39,516 bases of DNA from Prevotella sp. (GTDB lineage: Bacteria > Bacteroidota > Bacteroidia > Bacteroidales > Bacteroidaceae), in contig JAFVHO010000205.1 in NCBI GenBank assembly GCA_017474485.1, forward strand, positions 1 through 39,516, in the 5' to 3' direction. Position 1 is the first letter of the stretch; every line of letters begins with the position of its first letter. The position numbers were made by a program, and so were the translations under genes. The notes under the pieces are model-generated. The model was not told the origin of the DNA and made no database searches. It saw only the letters and a list, made by a program, of their open reading frames with translations. Below are positions 30,126-37,121 of this stretch, in pieces.

Positions 30126-30974
30126 ATGGCTTCTTACGATATTGACATTTTACACGAGCATATCCTGCAGATATTGTTGTCTGTAGACAAGGTATGTAGT
30201 GAGCACGATTTGACTTACTATTGCTGGGCTGGTACCATGTTGGGTGCAATCCGTCATAAAGGATTCATCCCCTGGGATGATGATATGGATATCTGTATGC
30301 CACGTCCTGACTATGATCGTTTAATGACCCATGCCCACGAATGGCTGCCACAACCCCTTGAGGCCTTGTCAATAGAGACTGATGCCAGCTATCCTGGTGG
30401 TTTTGGCAAGATTGTAGATGGTAGCACTACGTTGATAGAGCGTGAGCATAGTGACTATGTTGGCGGCATCTATATCGATGTATTCCCCATTGATGGAATG
30501 ACCAAGAATAAGTTGGGGCAGAAAATAGCTGTGGCTCGCTATAAGGCAATGGACAAGCTGCTCTATTTCCTTCATCGTGACCCCTATAAGCATGGTCATG
30601 GTCCCAGTTCGTGGCCAGTATTGCTGATTCAGAAACTGTTTTCGCACGAATGGGCCCGCAAGCAGTTGCGTGCAGCCTATCTGGCCTATGACTATGAAAC
30701 GTCGGAGTATGTGCTTGACTATGATGATGGTGTGAACGGCGTGATTCCCAAAACGATGTTAGGCACTCCGCAGCCAGTGACCTTCGAAGGCCACATGGTA
30801 ATGGGTGTCGAGCATGCTGATGCCTATCTCAGGAATAAGTATGGCGACTATATGGTTATCCCTCCTCATGACAACCAGCGCCAGCATAATTTCTTCTATC
30901 TGGATTATAATCTGCCGTTCAGACAGTACGAAGACAAGCGTTCGTTTGTCAATCGCGATAACGCTTCTCAATAA
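30126..30974 (+). CDS. LicD-family phosphotransferase
   Basis: 282-aa LicD protein. The signature YYCWAGTMLGAIRHKGFIP is followed by W50-D51-D52-D53-M-D55 (the metal-binding acidic cluster) and IDVFPIDGM. LicD enzymes transfer phosphocholine or related phospho-alcohols from a CDP carrier to surface glycans. A LicC-like cytidylyltransferase lies at 35185-35913, which supports a CDP-activated donor, but no choline kinase or transporter is seen. The 3' end overlaps the convergent GT2 gene by 26 nt. Single-gene transcript with its own promoter. Confidence 0.88.
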   Translation: MASYDIDILHEHILQILLSVDKVCSEHDLTYYCWAGTMLGAIRHKGFIPWDDDMDICMPRPDYDRLMTHAHEWLPQPLEALSIETDASYPGGFGKIVDGSTTLIEREHSDYVGGIYIDVFPIDGMTKNKLGQKIAVARYKAMDKLLYFLHRDPYKHGHGPSSWPVLLIQKLFSHEWARKQLRAAYLAYDYETSEYVLDYDDGVNGVIPKTMLGTPQPVTFEGHMVMGVEHADAYLRNKYGDYMVIPPHDNQRQHNFFYLDYNLPFRQYEDKRSFVNRDNASQ

Positions 30975-31698
30975 TCTTGGAAACCAGGACGAACTGGTAA
31001 AAGCCTGCCATCATGGCTCGAATAAGACCGCGTGTGCCCATGCGGTAGCCGCCATCCAACACGTATTTTTTGAAAAAGCGCCAGAAAGGACGCCAAAGCA
31101 GGGCACCAAGTCCATAACCCTTCTCGCGCTTTTTCTCTACCTCGTTGTCAGTATATTCGTTCATCTTTGCCATGTATTCATGCATGGTCTCGTCCATGAG
31201 GTGCAACAGACGGGCTTCTTTCTTGGCTTTCAGTTTTTCTACTCTTCCCTGTACCTTAGGAAATGTATGCACGTATGGGGGCCATTCCGTTCCTTCGCGG
31301 ATAAAAAAACGCAACTGATAGTCGTAGTGGAAGTCGCGCACGAACATACTCATAAACATATTCTGACGAGGAATATAGAAGCCAGCAGGACAATTGGGGT
31401 CAGTTATCTTCTGATAGAGTACTTCACGTAGTTCTGGTGTGACCAATTCGTCAGCATCAACTACTAATACCCATTTGTTGGAAGCCGACTGTATGGCAAA
31501 CGTACGGGCAGGCTCTGCACTCTTGTGGTTGGCCTTGGGGAACGTCACCACTTTACAGCCATATTGCTCGGCAATCGATACAGTGTCATCCGTACTTTCC
31601 ATATCACATACCACCACCTCGTCGAAGTCTTTGACGGACTCCAACACCTTGGCGAGATGCTGACTGGCATTATAGGTGTTGATAACGACGGATATCAT
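30949..31698 (-). CDS. GT2-family glycosyltransferase (WaaE/KdtX-like)
   Basis: 249-aa GT-A enzyme. N-terminal MISVVINTYNASQHLAKVLESV, VVCDMESTDDTV, the DXD motif VVDADELV, and RNMFMSMFVRDFHYDYQLRFF-like acceptor region (key: QLRFF), with a C-terminal RGxxxxxxAGFYQF hydrophobic segment. WaaE/KdtX-like enzymes glucosylate LPS inner core. ATG overlaps the DegT stop (ATGA). Its stop lies inside the convergent licD frame, giving 26 nt of antisense coding overlap. Confidence 0.85.
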   Translation of the reverse strand: MISVVINTYNASQHLAKVLESVKDFDEVVVCDMESTDDTVSIAEQYGCKVVTFPKANHKSAEPARTFAIQSASNKWVLVVDADELVTPELREVLYQKITDPNCPAGFYIPRQNMFMSMFVRDFHYDYQLRFFIREGTEWPPYVHTFPKVQGRVEKLKAKKEARLLHLMDETMHEYMAKMNEYTDNEVEKKREKGYGLGALLWRPFWRFFKKYVLDGGYRMGTRGLIRAMMAGFYQFVLVSKIIEKRYRD

Positions 31699-32909
31699 GC
31701 TTTGACTACTGTGTTATATGCGTTGATGACCGTTTGGATGACAAATTGGGTCATCTCTTCGTTCAGTTGCGGATAGCAGGGCAAGGATATTTCGTGCGAA
31801 TAGTTCCGATAAGCCTGCGGATAATCCTTGATGTCATAGCCCAAATCATGGAACAAAGTCAGCATGGGCAGTGGGATGAAATGCACATTGACAGCCACCT
31901 CATGCTTGGAAATCTCAGCAATGATTTCGTCGCGCTGCTCTTCTGTGATGTCTTTGATACGCAGGGCAAAAAGATGGTACGAAGTTTCGCGACCGTCCTT
32001 GACGATTGGTGGGGTGATGGCCCACGGCTGTTGGCTGAAAGCGTCGTTGTAGGCGGTGAAGATACGCTTGCGTTCTGCTAGCAGTTTATCGTATTGCCGT
32101 ATCTGTGCAAGTCCAATGGCTGCATTCACATCAGCCATATTGGCTTTCATTCCCATGCCTACAATATCATAGCGCCAACCGCCTGCCTTGCTCTTAGTGA
32201 AGGCATCTTTTGTCTGACAATTCAGCGCCATCATACGCAGTTGCTGATAGAGTTGGGCGTTGTCGAAGGGTGCAGGCATGTTCAGGCAGATAGCACCACC
32301 CTCTGCCGTAGTGATGTTTTTTACGGCATGGAGCGAGAAGATGACAATGTCCGTATGAGTGCCCGAGAACTGACCATGGTAGTGAGAGCCGATGGAATGA
32401 GCAGAGTCGTTGATAACGATAATACGTCCCAATTGCTCCATGACGGGCGATGTTGCTTGGTACTGTGCCTTAATTTCAGGTTCATTGACTAAAGCCATAA
32501 TCTGACTGTAGTCGCATGGAAAACCTGCAATATCGACAGGAATGATGGCCTTTGTACGTGGGGTAATAGCTTTACGGATGGCATCAATGGAGATGTTCAG
32601 GTCGTCGCCAGAATCTACCATTACGGGTTTCGCTCCTGCCCAAAGTACGGCAAAGGCCGTTGCACAATAGGTGTAAGATGGAATAATCACCTCGTCGCCA
32701 GGTTTTACGCCTAACCAACGGAGTGTCATGATGGCTCCCGTAGTCCAGGAATTCACACACAACACCTGAGATGTTCCTGTCAGTTTAATAATCTCTTCCT
32801 CTAAAGCTTTCACTTTGGGACCTGTGGTAATCCAACCAGAATGCAGGGAGTCAGTGACTTCCGCAATGACGTTATCGTCAATGTATGGTGGAGAAAAAGG
32901 TATCTTCAT
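31695..32909 (-). CDS. DegT/DnrJ/EryC1/StrS-family PLP sugar aminotransferase
   Basis: 404-aa aminotransferase acting on nucleotide-linked keto-sugars to make amino-sugars for surface glycans. MKIPFSPPYIDDNVIAEV opens the family pattern; HSGWITTGPKV, cofactor region NSWTTGAI, DSAHSIGSHY, and PLP lysine K197 in SLHAVKNITTAEGG. ATG 32909 is chosen because the upstream ATG 32954 precedes the promoter -7 box. Translationally coupled to the GT2 gene, suggesting that the amino-sugar pathway and this transferase act on one glycan (inference). Confidence 0.9.
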   Translation of the reverse strand: MKIPFSPPYIDDNVIAEVTDSLHSGWITTGPKVKALEEEIIKLTGTSQVLCVNSWTTGAIMTLRWLGVKPGDEVIIPSYTYCATAFAVLWAGAKPVMVDSGDDLNISIDAIRKAITPRTKAIIPVDIAGFPCDYSQIMALVNEPEIKAQYQATSPVMEQLGRIIVINDSAHSIGSHYHGQFSGTHTDIVIFSLHAVKNITTAEGGAICLNMPAPFDNAQLYQQLRMMALNCQTKDAFTKSKAGGWRYDIVGMGMKANMADVNAAIGLAQIRQYDKLLAERKRIFTAYNDAFSQQPWAITPPIVKDGRETSYHLFALRIKDITEEQRDEIIAEISKHEVAVNVHFIPLPMLTLFHDLGYDIKDYPQAYRNYSHEISLPCYPQLNEEMTQFVIQTVINAYNTVVKA

Positions 32910-32933
32910 ACAAGATTCTATTTGATTTGTTTG

Positions 32934-32965
32934 CAAAGTTACAAAAAAAAACAATACTACACAAG
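32934..32965 (-). promoter_or_regulatory. Promoter of the DegT/GT2 operon
   Basis: Minus strand -7 TAACTTTG (32941-32934) with near-consensus -33 CTTG (32965-32962) at 20 nt spacing. It sets the aminotransferase start at 32909. Confidence 0.6.
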
Positions 32966-32978
32966 CATAATGATGAAA

Positions 32979-32993
32979 AAATCCATCGGATTT
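32979..32993 (-). terminator. Short terminator-like hairpin after the GT2 gene
   Basis: AAATCC-GAT-GGATTT on the minus strand, running into six T in all, 6 nt after the stop codon at 33000. The stem is weak, so the call is tentative. Confidence 0.4.
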
Positions 32994-32999
32994 GTCGTC

Positions 33000-33962
33000 T
33001 CATGATTTGTCTCCAGCAGACTTGGTAGGGTGATTCTTTTCCCCATTATAGGAGTTCACAAAATAGCCCGGACGACCTTTGACCTCTGTGAATATTCTGG
33101 CAACGTATTCTCCAAGAATGCCAAGACTCAGCAGTTGTACGCCTCCCAAGAAAAGGATGGTAACCATAATGGTTGGATAACCTCGGACGGGCTCTCCATA
33201 GATAATGGTAACGATAATGATATATACAAGGTATAGGAAAGCGACCAATGATACTAACACACCGAGTGCTGAGGCTAATCGTAGTGGAGCTGTCGTATAG
33301 GACATAATGCCATTCAAGGCAAGATTTACCAGTGAACCAGTACTCCACTTGCTGACGCCTTCCTGACGCTCCAGTTGCTTGTAAGTGATTCCTTTTTTAT
33401 GAAACCCTATCCAAGAATACATGCCCTTGGTATTCCTTTCTGTTTCACGCATTTGTTTCAGTGCCTCAACGCATGATCTATCTAACAGACGGAAATCGCC
33501 AGTGTCATTCTGGATGGGAACCTTGGTGACTGATTGGAGTAGTCTATAGTACCAGTGTGAAGTCTTACGCTTCAACCACGACTCCTTACTGTCTTGGCGC
33601 TGGGCATATACGTCGTCAAATCCTTCTTCCCAGTATTTGATCATCTCAGGAATCACGTTAATTGGATGTTGCATGTCTGCATCCATCACGATGACAGCAT
33701 CTCCAGTTGCATAGTCGAATCCAGCCATCATGGCTATCTCTTTACCGTAATTCCGAGACAAGTCAATGTAATTGTAATGCTGATCTTCCTGGTGCAACTT
33801 AATCATCTGTTGCAGCGTATTGTCGGTACTACCGTCATTGACAAAAAGAAACTCCCAATCATAACTGGCATTTTGTTCCAACACTTGACTCATCCTTTCT
33901 TGGATAAGCATGAAGGATGCCTCTTCGTTATAGGCAGGAATAATAATTGTAATCTTTTTCAT
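33000..33962 (-). CDS. GT2 polyprenyl-phosphate glycosyltransferase (DPM1/GtrB/ArnC-like)
   Basis: 320-aa inner-membrane enzyme that loads a sugar onto undecaprenyl phosphate. N-terminal IIIPAYNEEASF, FVNDGSTDNTL, the DXD motif VIVMDADMQHP, QRQDSKESWLKR, NDTGDFRLLDR, and two C-terminal membrane helices (~235-262 and ~270-298) followed by LGEYVARIFTEVKGRPGYFV, a signature of the GtrB/ArnC group. No flippase or ArnT-like transferase is in the window. Single gene under a promoter symmetrical with that of the divergent GT4 gene. Confidence 0.9.
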   Translation of the reverse strand: MKKITIIIPAYNEEASFMLIQERMSQVLEQNASYDWEFLFVNDGSTDNTLQQMIKLHQEDQHYNYIDLSRNYGKEIAMMAGFDYATGDAVIVMDADMQHPINVIPEMIKYWEEGFDDVYAQRQDSKESWLKRKTSHWYYRLLQSVTKVPIQNDTGDFRLLDRSCVEALKQMRETERNTKGMYSWIGFHKKGITYKQLERQEGVSKWSTGSLVNLALNGIMSYTTAPLRLASALGVLVSLVAFLYLVYIIIVTIIYGEPVRGYPTIMVTILFLGGVQLLSLGILGEYVARIFTEVKGRPGYFVNSYNGEKNHPTKSAGDKS

Positions 33963-33993
33963 CGGGGTACTGACAAATTATTATCTTTATTCG

Positions 33994-34025
33994 GTTGCAA
34001 AGTTACAAATAATTTCGTATCTTTG
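33994..34025 (+). promoter_or_regulatory. Promoter of the GT4 gene at 34034
   Basis: -33 GTTG (33994-33997), 20-nt spacer, -7 TATCTTTG (34018-34025), only 8 nt before ATG 34034. The transcript should have almost no leader. Confidence 0.6.
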
Positions 34026-34029
34026 CAAC
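33998..34029 (-). promoter_or_regulatory. Promoter of the GT2 polyprenyl-phosphate glycosyltransferase
   Basis: Minus strand -33 GTTG (34029-34026), 20-nt spacer, -7 TAACTTTG (34005-33998). It completely overlaps the opposite promoter. Confidence 0.6.
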
Positions 34030-34033
34030 CAAT

Positions 34034-35170
34034 ATGACGAAAAATATCATTGGATTCGACGCGAAGCGCATTGTTCGCAATGGAACAGGGTTAGGTAGCT
34101 ATGGACGTACGCTGGTCAATGATTTGGCCCAGCGACAGGATTTGGAGTTGCGTCTCTATGCACCTGACAAGGGACGTGACGACCTACGTTCACAGATTCT
34201 TGAGCGCCCCAATGTCAGCTTCTGCTATCCTCGCTTTTCATCTTTCATCCATCTTCCCTCTTCTTGGTGGCGCATGAAGGACGTGGTGACTGACTTACAG
34301 CGCGATGGGGTACAGTTGTATCATGGTTTGTCGGGTGAACTTCCTATCGGTATCCACAAGTCAGGCATCCGTAGTGTGGTGACCATCCATGACTTGATAT
34401 TTCTGCGTCATCCTGAGTTTTACAAGTGGGCGGATACCAAAATATACGCCTGGAAGTTCCGTCAGACATTGAAAGAGGCTGATCATATCATTGCTATCAG
34501 TGAGTGTACCAAGCGTGACATTCTGTACTATGGTGATATTGATGAAAAGAAAATTACTATAGTTTATCAGAGCTTCGCCCCCCGTTTTAGTGCTGAGGTC
34601 AGTGATGAGCAACGTTCGCAGGTGCGTAAGATTTATGCTTTGCCCCAGCGTTACATCCTCAACGTGGGTTCGATAGAGGCTCGAAAGAATATTTTGCAGG
34701 CTGTGCAGGCACTACCTTTATTGCCTGACGATGTGGCCTTGGTCATTGTAGGCCGTCATACACCCTATACCGATTGTGTGCTGCAGTATGTTCACGAACA
34801 TCATTTGGAACGGCGTGTGTTGGTTCTGCATGGTGTGCCAGACGACCATCTGCCCGTGCTCTATGACTTGGCAGAAGCATTTGCCTATCCTTCTGTCTAC
34901 GAGGGTTTTGGCATTCCTATTATCGAAGCTATCAGTTGTGGCTTACCAGTTGTGGCCTGTTCAGGTTCTTGCCTGGAAGAGGCTGGTGGCTCTGATAATC
35001 TTTACGTCCAGCCTGGTGATGTTGCGGCTATGGCTGATGCCATCCGCCAAACCTTAGTGAGTGCTGAGGGGAGAGAACTTCGTATCGAGAATAGCAAAAA
35101 ATACATCCGCCGTTTCAGCGGATGTAATGTAGCCAGTCAGGTGGTAAGTGTTTACCAGAGCCTGCTATAA
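34034..35170 (+). CDS. GT4-family glycosyltransferase (mannosyltransferase-like)
   Basis: 378-aa GT-B enzyme. N-terminal NIIGFDAKRIVRNGTGLGSY is the typical opening of GT4 mannosyltransferases; VVTIHDLIFLRHPEFY, HIIAISECTKRDI, LNVGSIEARKNILQAV, then AYPSVYEGFGIPIIEA with the E-X7-E catalytic motif and ACSGSCLEEAGG. Likely extends a surface polysaccharide. ATG 34034 is the only start that keeps the glycine-rich N-terminus, though it lies 8 nt after the -7 box. Convergent with the nucleotidyltransferase gene 14 nt away. Confidence 0.88.
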   Translation: MTKNIIGFDAKRIVRNGTGLGSYGRTLVNDLAQRQDLELRLYAPDKGRDDLRSQILERPNVSFCYPRFSSFIHLPSSWWRMKDVVTDLQRDGVQLYHGLSGELPIGIHKSGIRSVVTIHDLIFLRHPEFYKWADTKIYAWKFRQTLKEADHIIAISECTKRDILYYGDIDEKKITIVYQSFAPRFSAEVSDEQRSQVRKIYALPQRYILNVGSIEARKNILQAVQALPLLPDDVALVIVGRHTPYTDCVLQYVHEHHLERRVLVLHGVPDDHLPVLYDLAEAFAYPSVYEGFGIPIIEAISCGLPVVACSGSCLEEAGGSDNLYVQPGDVAAMADAIRQTLVSAEGRELRIENSKKYIRRFSGCNVASQVVSVYQSLL

Positions 35171-35184
35171 TCTTTGTTTTTTAA

Positions 35185-35913
35185 TTAATAGAGTTCTGCT
35201 GGTATCAGTTCCTTAGCGCGTTCAAAGTCTTCTACCGTATCCAGTTCGATGGAGAAGAGGTTTGTTGTGTCCACTACGCGGAAGTGATGACCTTGTGGGA
35301 TTAGGCGCTCAAAGGCACGCTCATAGAAGATATCAATCAGTCCTTCGCGTTCTATCATCTGTTCCAATTCGCGGAACAATGCTGTAGAATAGTCACTGGC
35401 AATACGCTCTACGCCTACTGATTCACCGATGGCATCAGCAATACTGCACGTCTTGCTGAGTTCTACCACACGACCTTCGCCGTCAGTAATAATCTTGATT
35501 TCTTCTTCACCACATTCGTGACGATTTAGAGCCAAGGCAGTACCCGTCTCATCAACAATAGCTTTTACCAGTTTTGGATCCAACAGAATGTCACTGTCCA
35601 TCAGCAGGAAATCTTTCCCATCTGTATATGGACGTGTCATCCACAACGAGAAAATATTGTTGTTGTGCTCGTAGTCGGCATTATGGATGAAGTGGATGGT
35701 AAGGGTAGGATAGTGCTCCGTCAGGAACCCGCGAATCATCTCACTACGATAGCCCGTTACAACCACCAACTCATTGATGCCAGCAGCCAGCTGGGCATCA
35801 ACGGTGCGCTCCAATAATGTGCGCTCGCCCACTTTCAGCAGACATTTAGGACACTCGTCTGTCAGCGGACGCAGGCGCTTTGCCATACCCGCTGCAAGAA
35901 TTACTCCTATCAT
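35185..35913 (-). CDS. LicC-like nucleotidyltransferase (phosphocholine/sugar-phosphate type)
   Basis: 242-aa nucleotidyltransferase. N-terminal VILAAGMAKRLRPLTDECPKC with the G-X-A-K-R-L nucleotide loop and Lys of PKCLLKV; LVVVTGYRSEMI; the NNNIFSLW stretch that resembles LicC-type cytidylyltransferases; DFLLMDSDILLD for metal binding; late SIELDTVEDFERAK. LicC makes CDP-choline from phosphocholine, and related enzymes activate other alcohol or sugar phosphates. A LicD gene 4 kb away fits, but the donor is not proven. Third gene after greA and the HIT gene. Confidence 0.82.
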   Translation of the reverse strand: MIGVILAAGMAKRLRPLTDECPKCLLKVGERTLLERTVDAQLAAGINELVVVTGYRSEMIRGFLTEHYPTLTIHFIHNADYEHNNNIFSLWMTRPYTDGKDFLLMDSDILLDPKLVKAIVDETGTALALNRHECGEEEIKIITDGEGRVVELSKTCSIADAIGESVGVERIASDYSTALFRELEQMIEREGLIDIFYERAFERLIPQGHHFRVVDTTNLFSIELDTVEDFERAKELIPAELY

Positions 35914-35934
35914 AATTAATGACGTAGAAAATAA

Positions 35935-35976
35935 AATTACTCCGAGAGTATTTTGAATTACTCCGAAAGTATTTAG
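35935..35976. repeat. Two 21-bp direct repeats, each weakly palindromic
   Basis: AATTACTCCGAGAGTATTTT (35935-35954, one further base in the unit) and AATTACTCCGAAAGTATTTA (35956-35975). TACTC-CGA-GAGTA is a 5-bp hairpin. The second unit carries the HIT stop codon; the array fills the gap between the HIT and LicC-like genes. Confidence 0.65.
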
Positions 35977-36362
35977 AAATTCTCTTGGATTTTAGCAGCA
36001 ATCTCCTTGAACTCTTCTTCTGTCAGCTTCAGTTTCTCCTTGCGGAAGTCGGCATCAGCCTCACTCTGCATGGGAATGAGATGGATGTGTGCATGAGCAA
36101 CTTCCAGACCGAGCACCACCTGAGCCACCTTTTTGCAGGGGAACGCCTTCTTGATGGCAATGGCGACCTGCTTGGCAAACTGCTGATAGCGAGCCAATTC
36201 GTCATCGTCCATATCAAAGAAATAATCAACTTCACGACGGGGAATCACCAACGTGTGACCCTTTACCAACGGATTGATGTCGAGGAAAGCGTAGAATTCC
36301 TCGTTCTCTGCTACTTTATAGCTGGGAATTTCACCAGCGGCAATCTTTGCAAAAATATCCAT
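35973..36362 (-). CDS. HIT-family nucleotide hydrolase/transferase
   Basis: 129-aa histidine-triad protein, full family length. Catalytic triad H90-A-H92-I-H94 in EVAHAHIHLIPM; N-terminal FAKIAAGEIPSYKVAENEEF (key: IAAGEIPSYKV) and PLVKGHTLVIPRR are the usual HIT segments. HIT proteins hydrolyse adenosine phosphoramidates or dinucleoside polyphosphates. Second gene of the greA transcript; its upstream 24-nt gap and ribosome-binding region consist of three 9-bp repeats. Confidence 0.93.
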   Translation of the reverse strand: MDIFAKIAAGEIPSYKVAENEEFYAFLDINPLVKGHTLVIPRREVDYFFDMDDDELARYQQFAKQVAIAIKKAFPCKKVAQVVLGLEVAHAHIHLIPMQSEADADFRKEKLKLTEEEFKEIAAKIQENF

Positions 36363-36388
36363 AACTTCTCTAACTTCGTTAACTTCTT
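36362..36388 (-). repeat. 9-bp tandem repeat forming the greA/HIT gap
   Basis: TAACTTCTC, TAACTTCGT, TAACTTCTT on the + strand: three exact 9-bp units. On the coding strand this puts GAAGTTA units directly before the HIT start codon and overlaps the last bases of greA. Confidence 0.7.
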
Positions 36389-36854
36389 ATGCTATCGAAA
36401 TGTTCTCTATGCGTAACTTGATGGTGCCACGGGGAATTGTAATCTCTACCTCGTCGCCAACCTTCTTGCCTAACAGCCCCTGTGCAATAGGCGTCTTGAT
36501 GGAAATCTTGCCAGCACGCAGATCTGCCTCGTTCTCGCTGACGATGGTGTAGCTCATCTTGGCGTTTGTAGTTAGATTGGTCATCTCTACCTTTGTCAGA
36601 ATCTGAACGCTATCTGTGCTAAGACGTGACGTATCCACAACCTTTGCCTCGCTGATAGTAGCCTTCAGCTTGTTGATTTTATCCTCCAGATGTGCCTGAG
36701 CCTCTTTGGCAGCATCATACTCGCTATTCTCACTCAGGTCGCCTTTCTCACGTGCTTCTGCTATAGCAGCAGATGCTTTAGGACGCTCTACCGCTTCCAA
36801 GCGGTGCAGTTCGGCTATCAGTTTGTCGTAGCCTTCTTGTGACATGTAAGCCAT
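36387..36854 (-). CDS. greA: Transcription elongation factor GreA
   Basis: 155-aa RNA polymerase secondary-channel factor that stimulates cleavage of backtracked RNA. N-terminal coiled coil (residues ~1-75) with the tip DLSENSEYDAAKEAQ that inserts into the polymerase, and C-terminal FKBP-like domain with GQGLLGKKVGDEVEI-type residues (here AQGLLGKKVGDEVEITIP). Normal length. Preceded by a ~110-nt leader containing a terminator-like hairpin, so it may be controlled by attenuation. First gene of the greA, HIT, LicC-like operon. Confidence 0.97.
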   Translation of the reverse strand: MAYMSQEGYDKLIAELHRLEAVERPKASAAIAEAREKGDLSENSEYDAAKEAQAHLEDKINKLKATISEAKVVDTSRLSTDSVQILTKVEMTNLTTNAKMSYTIVSENEADLRAGKISIKTPIAQGLLGKKVGDEVEITIPRGTIKLRIENISIA

Positions 36855-36893
36855 AATCTTAATATTATTTTAGTTCTTTTCTTTAATTCTATT

Positions 36894-36940
36894 GTCGGAC
36901 GCAGAAAAAATAAAGAATTCCGACTTTCGTTGTCAGAATC
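36894..36940 (-). promoter_or_regulatory. Candidate attenuator in the greA leader
   Basis: On the minus strand, GATTCTGAC (36940-36932) and GTCGGAATT (36924-36916) form a 9-position stem with G-U pairs and a 7-nt loop, followed by CTTTATTTTTT. The GTCGGA part can instead pair with TCCGAC downstream (36899-36894). The two structures exclude each other. Confidence 0.5.
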
Positions 36941-36972
36941 CTATTTTGCTATCTAAGTCTCTTTGTCGTTTG

Positions 36973-37004
36973 CAAAGGTAGGCATTAATTTTGAAACTGC
37001 CAAA
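36973..37004 (-). promoter_or_regulatory. Promoter of the greA operon
   Basis: Minus strand -33 TTTG (37004-37001), 20-nt spacer, -7 TACCTTTG (36980-36973), ~120 nt upstream of the greA ATG. Confidence 0.72.
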
Positions 37005-37084
37005 TTTTTCGCTTCAAAATTTTTCTTTTAGGTTGATTTATGTCAAGAAAGTGTTTTGCGAACACTACTTTTATGCGTTGATTT

Positions 37085-37116
37085 CTTGCACTTTATGAAT
37101 AAATCGATTACCTTTG
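37085..37116 (+). promoter_or_regulatory. Promoter of a candidate small RNA
   Basis: -7 TACCTTTG (37109-37116) with near-consensus -33 CTTG (37085-37088) and a 20-nt spacer. There is no open frame downstream before the terminator at 37161. Confidence 0.5.
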
Positions 37117-37121
37117 CACTG

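Larger units (their letters stand above)
33993..34030. repeat. Inverted repeat spanning both divergent promoters
   Basis: GGTTGCAAAG (33993-34002) and CTTTGCAACC (34021-34030) are perfect 10-bp arms. Allowing one mismatch the arms extend to 14 bp. They contain both -7 boxes and both -33 positions. Confidence 0.75.
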
